DNA of 64,000 nt from contig JAAUSO010000009.1 in the NCBI GenBank assembly GCA_012033205.1, forward strand, positions 19,283 to 83,282, read 5' to 3'. The translations under genes and the position numbers were made by a program. Under the pieces are notes generated by a model, which was given only the letters and a program-made list of their open reading frames with translations, did no database searches and had not been told where the DNA came from. This document shows positions 58,284-64,000 of the stretch, one piece after another. How positions within the stretch are numbered: position 1 is the first letter of the stretch; each line of letters starts with the position of its first letter. This stretch comes from Richelia sp. SL_2_1 (GTDB lineage Bacteria; Cyanobacteriota; Cyanobacteriia; Cyanobacteriales; Nostocaceae).

Positions 58284-58631
58284 CTATTGATTTTGATTTA
58301 TTTGATGTAAATGCTTTACTCCCCATTCATGCATTGCCTGAAGAATTGGTTGTAAACTTTCTCCTAAAGGTGTAAGGGAATATTCGACTTTTGGGGGAAT
58401 TTCTGCATAAACTTTGCGATGTACTATTCCATGTTCTTCCATTTCTCTTAATTGCTGAGTCAGCATTTTTTGAGTAATTCCGAGTAAAGCACGCTGTAAT
58501 TCTCCAAAACGTTTTACTCCTGAAAGTAATTCTCTAATAATCAATACTTTCCAACGTCCCCCAATTAATTTAAGCGTAGTTTCTACTTCACAACTAACCA
58601 TTTTTTTGTGGTTTTCTGCTTTAGTTTTCAT
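58284..58631 (-). CDS. HxlR-family transcriptional regulator
   Basis: A 115-residue winged-helix protein with the family signature: CEVETTLKLIGGRWKVLIIR (about residues 14-33), FGELQRALLGITQKMLTQQL (about 42-61), LREMEEHGIVHRKVY and VEYSLTPLGESLQPIL (about 84-99). A single N-terminal cysteine (C14) is the kind used for redox or electrophile sensing in related proteins (HypR, YodB). The target is not evident. The upstream 200 bp to the 2TM gene are very AT-rich. It is convergent with the coiled-coil gene. Confidence 0.9.
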   Translation of the reverse strand: MKTKAENHKKMVSCEVETTLKLIGGRWKVLIIRELLSGVKRFGELQRALLGITQKMLTQQLREMEEHGIVHRKVYAEIPPKVEYSLTPLGESLQPILQAMHEWGVKHLHQINQNQ

Positions 58632-58828
58632 CGTTGATTTTTAGTTTGTGTTTTTTTATAAACAAATCAAAAATGTTATGCAATCAATAAAAAATAGGCG
58701 CATTCTAAATAAAATTATTAAGATTATAATTAATATTTTAGTTAATATTTTAGTGAAAATATTAATTAATAAAACAAGAAAATTATATAAACGTAGTAAT
58801 AAATAGATTAATCGCTTATAATATTAAA

Positions 58829-59335
58829 TTAATTTAATCCAGAAGTGGCTTTTAAAAACTTATTAACAAGATTATTGAAAGAACTTTTTAATTGATGCTT
58901 GCGGTACCATCTTTGAAAAGCAGCTTCATAATCTTCACCTTTAGTTTGAAAAGTATTCCAACCATCCAGACCTACAAACATACCCCAAAATAATAGAATA
59001 TAAAGTGACCAGTTAACACCACCACCTGTGAGCAAATCCATCGATAGTAAAAAGGTATTGATAATCGCATAATTACCGACACGCTTTTTAAATCTTCTTT
59101 GACGGTGAGCGTTAAATGCTAGTCGATGCTGTATTTCACCTTGTTTACTTACCCAATCATCTTCTGCTAATTGTAGATTTTCCGGGGAGATATCCAACTC
59201 AGCAGCGATTTCCAACAGTACCTCGTAAGAAAACTCCTTTTCATCCCCCGCTTGACGTGCGATTGCTAACTGCAAAATCTGCTGTACGTCTTCTTGGCTA
59301 TAACAACGATTAATTTTATCTCCCGAATTCGCCAT
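58829..59335 (-). CDS. 2TM-domain membrane protein
   Basis: A 168-residue protein. The N-terminal cytosolic helical part (CYSQEDVQQILQLAIARQ, then LLEIAAELDISPENLQLAED) is followed by a 2TM domain. Its two transmembrane helices are around YAIINTFLLSMDLLTGG and WSLYILLFWGMFVGLDGWNT (about residues 87-130), linked by a very short loop. A charged C-terminus follows. The same N-terminal module with a 2TM domain is common in cyanobacteria, with unknown function. Confidence 0.82.
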   Translation of the reverse strand: MANSGDKINRCYSQEDVQQILQLAIARQAGDEKEFSYEVLLEIAAELDISPENLQLAEDDWVSKQGEIQHRLAFNAHRQRRFKKRVGNYAIINTFLLSMDLLTGGGVNWSLYILLFWGMFVGLDGWNTFQTKGEDYEAAFQRWYRKHQLKSSFNNLVNKFLKATSGLN

Positions 59336-59422
59336 AATACTAGTCTCTTCTATTACTTTTAATAGAGAATTTCTTTCTCCAGCATCAAGTACTGGTATTA
59401 TCTCTAGGGTAACAAATCCATC

Positions 59423-59453
59423 AGGTTAAAGGTTAAAGGTTAAAGGTCAAAGT
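59423..59453. repeat. Short heptanucleotide array (GGTTAAA)
   Basis: Four units of GGTTAAA/GGTCAAA lie in the 305-bp interval between the 2TM and ABA4-like genes, where I see nothing else except a T-rich tail. A two-unit reverse copy occurs at 60301-60315. Confidence 0.7.
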
Positions 59454-59640
59454 TTAGAGTTTTTAATTTATAATTTACAATTACCTGATTTTTCCATCTC
59501 TAAGTTGGACTTTATAAAATAATTATTAAACCTCACATATCTTAGTTTTAGTCCACTTTTAGAGGATGGGAGCTTTTAGCCAGGGAATTTATTCTCTGAT
59601 TTATAATGCATTCATGCGTTTAATTTTTGATAAACACGCT

Positions 59641-60102
59641 CTAAGTATTCGGAACTGAAATTGTAGTATCCAGGGATTCTTTGGGGAAAAATCGCTGAGA
59701 AATCCAGTAGGTAAAAATGTGAGAAAGTAAACCTAAAGGGCCAGCAAATAAACAAAGAGCAAGGGAGTGGAAAGTCCAAATACCTGTTTTGACTCCTGCT
59801 AAATAAATATAACGTCCGACGAATAAATCCATCACTAAAAAATGAATCCAACCAGTTGCGGCAGCGGTTTCGGAAGCAAAAAAGCGAGCAATATCTGCTA
59901 GTTGAGGATTAGATAAAGCTTGAGCATTTTCGGGTGTAATGCTGCTGATAAACAAGTATAAATATAGTCCAGCTAATGGTACAAATGGAATATAGGACTG
60001 CATAATGTTTTGAGTTACTTTCCACTTCGGTAGGAAAATCATCAATACCCAAAAAGGTAGAACGTAAAGATTAGCAATATTAAATAATGCACTAATAGAC
60101 AT
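59641..60102 (-). CDS. ABA4-like (DUF4281) membrane protein
   Basis: About 153 residues with four transmembrane segments: ALFNIANLYVLPFWVLMIFL, YIPFVPLAGLYLYLFISS, ATGWIHFLVMDLFVGRYIYL and LALCLFAGPLGLLSHIFTYW. The GWIHFLVMDLFVGR stretch is the hallmark of the family that includes plant ABA4, needed for neoxanthin synthesis. Cyanobacteria lack neoxanthin, so its role, perhaps in carotenoid or photosystem metabolism, is unknown. ATG 60102 with GGAG 6-9 nt upstream is chosen over an earlier in-frame start. Confidence 0.85.
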   Translation of the reverse strand: MSISALFNIANLYVLPFWVLMIFLPKWKVTQNIMQSYIPFVPLAGLYLYLFISSITPENAQALSNPQLADIARFFASETAAATGWIHFLVMDLFVGRYIYLAGVKTGIWTFHSLALCLFAGPLGLLSHIFTYWISQRFFPKESLDTTISVPNT

Positions 60103-60338
60103 CACAAACTCCAATATTAACTACTTAGTTTAATTTCAATAAAATCAGTATATCTCTATTGAGTATATTTTTCTGTTGTTTTGACTGATTTACTTCATAG
60201 ATTTAATTTTTATAAAACAATTTTTTCCCACAAAGATGCTGATTAATTTAATATTGTTATGATATCTTTTTTTTTACGCAGCAAATTCTGCAATAATACA
60301 CCTCTAACCTTTAACCAAAAAAAAAGGAGCAACGTCTT

Positions 60339-61067
60339 TTGGCAACTATAAAATGTAGAGATACAACTTTTTCTAATATACAAGCAATTCTATTTGACAA
60401 AAATGGGACTTTAGAAGATTCAGAAAAAGATTTACGTAACCTTGCTCAAAAAGCAGCAAGAATTATAGACGCTCAAATACCTGGGATTGGAGAACCTTTA
60501 TTAATGGCATTTGGGGTTAATGGTGATATTTTAGATGCTGCGGGTTTAATGGCTGTAGCAAGTCGTCAGGAAACCGAAATTGCGACAGCAGCTTATATTG
60601 CCGAAACCGGAAGAAGTTGGATTGAATCCTTAGAAATAGCTCGTAAAAGTTTAGATGAAGCAGATACATATCTGGGTAATTCTGCTGCTCCATTATTTCC
60701 AGGTAGTCTGGAAATTTTACAGAAACTTTCACAAGCGGGATTAAAATTGGGTATTCTTTCAGCAGCAACAACCGCAGAAGTAAATAATTTTGTAGCATTT
60801 CATCAACTTGGTGAATATATAAACTTAAAAATGGGAGTAGATGGTAATATTTTTAAACCAGAACCAGCTTTATTTTTGCAAGCTTGTGAAAAATTGGGAG
60901 TAGAAGCAAGTTCAACATTAATGGTAGGAGATTCCGTTGGTGATATGCAAATGGCACGCAATGCTCAAGCGGCTGGTTGTATTGGTATTACTTGGATTGG
61001 GCGTTTAGAGAATGTTCGAGGTGCGGATGTAGTAATTAATAATTTAGATGAAATTCAAGTTGATTAA
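60339..61067 (+). CDS. HAD-superfamily hydrolase
   Basis: A 242-residue HAD phosphatase-like protein. Motif I reads AILFDKNGTLEDSE (nucleophile Asp about residue 19, with Asn where the second catalytic Asp is usual). Motif II is GILSAATTAE, the motif III lysine is in NIFKPEPALFLQA and motif IV is VGDSVGDMQMARNAQAAG. The helical cap between motifs I and II is of the C1 type. The start is TTG with AGGAG 9 nt upstream. It is a lone gene convergent with an L,D-transpeptidase. The substrate is unknown. Confidence 0.87.
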   Translation: MATIKCRDTTFSNIQAILFDKNGTLEDSEKDLRNLAQKAARIIDAQIPGIGEPLLMAFGVNGDILDAAGLMAVASRQETEIATAAYIAETGRSWIESLEIARKSLDEADTYLGNSAAPLFPGSLEILQKLSQAGLKLGILSAATTAEVNNFVAFHQLGEYINLKMGVDGNIFKPEPALFLQACEKLGVEASSTLMVGDSVGDMQMARNAQAAGCIGITWIGRLENVRGADVVINNLDEIQVD

Positions 61068-61087
61068 TTACCTACTACTCAGCACAG

Positions 61088-61120
61088 AGAAGTCGGGTTT
61101 CTCAAAGAAACCCGACTTCT
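61088..61120. terminator. Perfect hairpin between convergent genes (AGAAGTCGGG family)
   Basis: AGAAGTCGGGTTTCT, CAA, AGAAACCCGACTTCT: a 15-bp perfect stem with a 3-base loop, 20 bp after the HAD stop and 39 bp before the end of the convergent transpeptidase gene. It is the shortest member of the dispersed family and could end both transcripts. Confidence 0.7.
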
Positions 61121-61159
61121 GAGTCTACAAATCTACTGAAAAACACAGAAAATAACTTC

Positions 61160-61669
61160 CTAACGTTGTACAACAACTGTAGTTCCAACTGATGCCCAAT
61201 TGAATAGTTTTTTGGCTTGATTAGGTGCTAAATTCACACAACCATGACTAACTGGTGTACCAAAATTATTATGCCAGTATGCGCCATGAATTCCATAACC
61301 ACCTTGATAATACATAGTGTGGGGAACATCAGGAATATCGTAATCATCACCTTTCATGCGAGTTTTATTCAATTTTGTATAGATATTAAATACACCAATT
61401 GGCGTAGGAGTTGTTCTTTTCCCTGTAGAAACAATAACCCCAAAAACAGCTTTATTTCCTTGCCAAGCAATTAATCTTTGTTCTGACAAATCTACTTGAA
61501 TCCAACGTTTATTGGATTTCTTCAACTGACTAACTTTTTGACTTATTCGCTGCATATTATTTCCTAAAGCTTTATTTGTCGGAAAGCTGACAACAGTAGC
61601 TGACAATAATATAGCAGTGGCAAAAGTTTTAAAATAGCGAATATACTGAGTTGAATTTAGTTTTTTCAT
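61160..61669 (-). CDS. L,D-transpeptidase (YkuD domain)
   Basis: An exported enzyme of about 169 residues that cross-links or modifies peptidoglycan. The signal peptide is at about residues 1-36 ([19 protein letters not shown], cleavage near NKALG). The YkuD domain begins [20 protein letters not shown] and includes [19 protein letters not shown]. The catalytic region [20 protein letters not shown] (His and Cys about residues 130-150) is complete. The start ATG 61669 gives a normal signal peptide, and an upstream in-frame TTG adds five residues only. Confidence 0.92.
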   Translation of the reverse strand: MKKLNSTQYIRYFKTFATAILLSATVVSFPTNKALGNNMQRISQKVSQLKKSNKRWIQVDLSEQRLIAWQGNKAVFGVIVSTGKRTTPTPIGVFNIYTKLNKTRMKGDDYDIPDVPHTMYYQGGYGIHGAYWHNNFGTPVSHGCVNLAPNQAKKLFNWASVGTTVVVQR

Positions 61670-61770
61670 GGTAAATATTCTCAAATGTGAGTGTTTTTTG
61701 TTTATTCTCTTTTCTATTTGTATTTCATCGCTTATTGTTGTTATCAGCTATGAACGTCTCTATTTTTATC

Positions 61771-62415
61771 TTACTTTATCTTTTGAAGTAGAGTTTCTGT
61801 CTGTTGAGTTATTAAATCCCAATCTTCAGATATAATTAGATGTTTAGGGAATAACTCACTACTTAATCCAATTGCGATCGCACCTGAAGAGATAAATTCT
61901 GCTGCATTTTCTAAAGTCACTCCCCCAGTGGGAATCAAGGGAATTTGCTTTAAGGGAGCTTGTAAACTCTTGATATATTCAACACCACCTACTGCTTGTA
62001 TCGGAAATACTTTGACGCAGGTTGCTCCTAAACTCCAAGCTGTCACAATTTCTGTTGGAGTCAGCGCTCCGGGTATAATTGGTATATTTAAACTCACAGC
62101 CGCTGAAATTATTTCTGGGTCAATATGAGGAGTAAACAAGAATTGCGACCCTGCTTGTACAGCTTGCTGCATTTGTTGTAAGTTTAACAGTGTACCTGCG
62201 CCAATAATACAATCAGGCATTTCTCTACGTAATTCTGCGACTAAGTCTGCCGCTCCTGGAGTGTTCCAAGTTACCTCAATCAGTTTTATTCCCCCAAATC
62301 CAACGGCTAAAGCCATTTGTCGAGCTAAATCTGTTTTATTGGCACGAATTACGGCAATAACGCGATGTTTTTTTAAAAGTGTTAACCAAGAAGTTGGGCA
62401 TGGAAAATTGACCAT
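61771..62415 (-). CDS. eda: KDPG/KHG aldolase (2-dehydro-3-deoxyphosphogluconate aldolase)
   Basis: It splits KDPG into pyruvate and glyceraldehyde 3-phosphate (Entner-Doudoroff pathway) and can act on 4-hydroxy-2-oxoglutarate. The protein is about 214 residues, a TIM barrel of class I aldolases. Key elements are the glutamate in LIEVTWNTPGA (about 43), IIGAGTLLN, the FTPHIDPEI loop and the Schiff-base lysine in ATCVKVFPIQ (about 131). Phosphate binding is by PTGGVTLENA (about 157-166) and AIGLSSELF. ATG 62415 is the first ATG, and an upstream TTG in frame has no family similarity. Confidence 0.92.
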   Translation of the reverse strand: MVNFPCPTSWLTLLKKHRVIAVIRANKTDLARQMALAVGFGGIKLIEVTWNTPGAADLVAELRREMPDCIIGAGTLLNLQQMQQAVQAGSQFLFTPHIDPEIISAAVSLNIPIIPGALTPTEIVTAWSLGATCVKVFPIQAVGGVEYIKSLQAPLKQIPLIPTGGVTLENAAEFISSGAIAIGLSSELFPKHLIISEDWDLITQQTETLLQKIK

Positions 62416-62733
62416 TGGGCATTGGGAATTCAATATTGAAAATTTTTATGCAAATGTTTTATTGAAATGTTTTATTTCAAGTTATTTTTGATTTCTTTCG
62501 ATTACATAAATTATTTTTATCGTAGCAACTTAATTTTTAAGCTCATTCACTATTAACCTCAATTAATTATTTTTTGATTAAATAAAAAGCCTGGAATTAT
62601 TAATATTAACTCCTGTTTTATTTTCTGCTATTACGGACAAATCAAGCAAAAATTTTATGTTTTTTTTGGATTGAGTATATAATTTGTATCGCTAATATGA
62701 TAAAAGCTAAATAAATAAAGGTAATTAGTCAAC
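62416..62733. other. Gene-free divergent spacer between eda and the WD40 gene
   Basis: About 318 bp, very AT-rich. It includes the imperfect dyad TTTTATTGAAATGTTTTATTT. I see no gene or RNA. It must hold both promoters. Confidence 0.4.
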
Positions 62734-63818
62734 ATGAATTACAAAGGATTTTTGCAAAAAGCTTTATAACATCGGTTGTTGCAGCAACAGTTATTATCGG
62801 TGGCAGTAATTTAATCCAAACTTCTGCTCAAACCCCAACTAACTCAAAATCCCCACAAATTAAACCTACCTTTACCTTAAAAGGACATATATGGGATATC
62901 GAAGCTTTGGCTTTTAGCCCCGACGGACAAACTTTAATTAGTGGTAGTTACGACCATACTGTAAAGATGTGGAACCTGACAAATGGTAGACTGATTACTA
63001 CCCTTGACGGACACAAAGATGGAGTCAACGACGTTGTTATCAGTGCCGACGGACAGCTATTTTTTACTGGGGGAGGAACAGCACAAACCAATACCGATAA
63101 AGTAATTAAAGTATGGAGCATGAAAACCAGAAAACTGCTTCGTACCCTCAAAGGACATTCTCAAGGTGTGACTTCCTTAGCAATAACTGCTGACGGTAAA
63201 ACTCTTGTCAGCGGTAGTTACGACAACACAATTAAAATGTGGAATCCGCAAACAGGTACATTAATTCGCACTTTAACTGGACATAATAGTCCGGTACGTT
63301 CAGTAGCAATTAGTCCCGACGGTAAAACTCTAGCTAGCGGTGGAGGTTCCCTCAAAAGTGATTCTGACAAAACACTTAAATTATGGAATCTGGAAACGGG
63401 AAAACTAATTAGTACTATAGAGGGGAACACCAACCTGATTAGTTTTATCGGCTTTACTCGCGACGGTAAATATCTAGTTAATGCCACAGACCCAAAAATC
63501 AACGTTTGGGATTTGAATACAGGTAAATTAGTTAATACTTTTAGTGTATCAGATATTGAAGGCATTACCTCTGTAACTTTAGGAAACGATAGCAAAACCG
63601 TTGTGACTACAACATTAGATGGTGCAGTCAAAATGTGGGATTTAAGTACCGGAAAAGCGATTAATACTTTCCAGGAAGCAGCAAATAATCCTCAAAATTA
63701 CGACCAACTGTATCCTACCAGCACCGCATTTAGTCCCGACGGTAAAACCATTGCCATCGGAAAAGGAGGTGGAGCTTACAATTCAACATTCCCAATCAGC
63801 ATTAACAAAATGCCTTGA
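62734..63818 (+). pseudogene. Exported WD40-repeat protein, frameshift in the signal peptide
   Basis: About 361 residues. The frame from ATG 62734 (MNYKGF) stops at once. Restoring one T in the T5 run 62749-62753 gives MNYKGFFAKSFITSVVAATV followed by IIGGSNLIQTSAQTP, a clean signal peptide. The rest is open to 63818. About seven WD40 units follow (for example TFTLKGHIWDIEALAFSPDG, KVIKVWSMKTRKLLRTLKGH, TIKMWNPQTGTLIRTLTGH), forming a beta-propeller, probably periplasmic or lipid-anchored. Without the correction, translation could only begin at TTG 62907 inside the first repeat, which is unlikely. Protein-binding scaffold; partner unknown. Confidence 0.82.
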
Positions 63819-63820
63819 GC

Positions 63821-63925
63821 AGGTTAAAGGTTAAAGGTTAAAGGTTAAAGGTTAAAGGTTAAAGGTTAAAGGTTAAAGGTTAAAGGTTAAAGGTTAAAGG
63901 TTAAAGGTTAAAAGGTTAAAGGTTA
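63821..63925. repeat. Heptanucleotide tandem array (GGTTAAA)
   Basis: About 15 nearly perfect GGTTAAA units begin three bases after the WD40 stop codon. One unit carries an extra A (near 63911). It is the purest of the arrays in the window. Confidence 0.88.
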
Positions 63926-63980
63926 ACTGTCAACTGTCAATTGTCAACTGTCCACTGTCAACTGTCAACTGTCAACTGTT
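63926..63980. repeat. Second heptanucleotide array (ACTGTCA)
   Basis: About eight 7-bp units of ACTGTCA with variants ATTGTCA and ACTGTCC directly adjoin the GGTTAAA array. The unit length is the same but the sequence differs. Shorter runs of CAACTGTCAACTGTC occur near 34875 and 36199-36221. Confidence 0.85.
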
Positions 63981-64000
63981 TACTTTTCATACTGTCGTAA

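Noticed and set aside
1..64000. tRNA or rRNA genes
   Set aside because: No cloverleaf-like block with a GTTCRAATC-type T-loop and a CCA-proximal stem, and no rRNA signature, was found by reading the spacers. A tRNA scan would settle it.

Overview
The window looks like a chromosomal segment of a filamentous, probably heterocyst-forming cyanobacterium (order Nostocales). The evidence is AT-rich sequence, many HIP1 octamers (GCGATCGC), heptanucleotide repeat arrays, a high-light-inducible protein, PetL of the cytochrome b6f complex, plant/cyanobacterial-type glycerate kinase, PRC-barrel/DUF2382 (AvaK-like) proteins, DevB/DevC-type exporter parts, a kdp operon with a truncated KdpD, and a RexT/TrxA pair of the Anabaena type. 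The genus cannot be fixed from the sequence alone. No rRNA, tRNA, CRISPR array, intact transposase or prophage was seen.

Layout. 1-7000: glycogen/trehalose metabolism (glgX cut by the left edge, a treS-maltokinase fusion, and divergent malQ). 7000-10500: three tandem PRC-barrel/DUF2382 paralogues, preceded by inverted heptamer arrays. 11000-20500: housekeeping and accessory genes: an SDR, glycerate kinase, SelO, an LTxxQ-motif exported protein, a GNAT acetyltransferase, a pentapeptide protein, bioB, petL, aroB and a Phd/VapC-type toxin-antitoxin pair. 20900-26600: a Ser/Thr kinase, then the sulfate importer sbpA-cysT-cysW with a divergent Rrf2 regulator. 26900-34400: an HLIP, a giant repeat-bearing membrane protein, a rhomboid lacking its catalytic serine, and a kinase-TPR fusion. 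34900-38100: devC and devB without devA, plus a DUF3084 fragment. 38200-48200: kdpA-B-(F/G)-C-D, a divergent histidine kinase/response regulator pair and a second histidine kinase. 48300-54800: a VOC protein, a type II restriction-modification pair, MITE-like repeats and mutS. 54900-64000: trxA/rexT, a decayed glycosidase remnant, two VWA proteins with a coiled-coil partner, HxlR, a 2TM protein, an ABA4-like protein, a HAD hydrolase, an L,D-transpeptidase, KDPG aldolase and a WD40 protein.

The most striking global feature is that nine otherwise well-conserved genes are each interrupted by one frameshift. Every one needs one base restored, and most sit at a short homopolymer. They are treS, malQ, the third DUF2382 gene, a Ser/Thr kinase, cysT, a histidine kinase, the restriction enzyme, mutS and the WD40 gene. 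The simplest reading is homopolymer contraction in the sequencing or assembly. A biological alternative, a mismatch-repair-deficient lineage or genome erosion, is raised because mutS is itself hit. I annotate these genes as frameshifted (type pseudogene) over their full span. Two other loci, the DUF3084 fragment and the phosphodiester glycosidase remnant, have lost large parts and look truly decayed.

Genes that probably work together are treS/glgX/malQ (alpha-glucan turnover), sbpA/cysT/cysW/Rrf2 (sulfate uptake and its control), kdpABFCD with the adjacent two-component pair (potassium import, inferred), trxA/rexT (peroxide-responsive thioredoxin), the methyltransferase with its endonuclease, and the VWA-VWA-coiled-coil cassette (function unknown).
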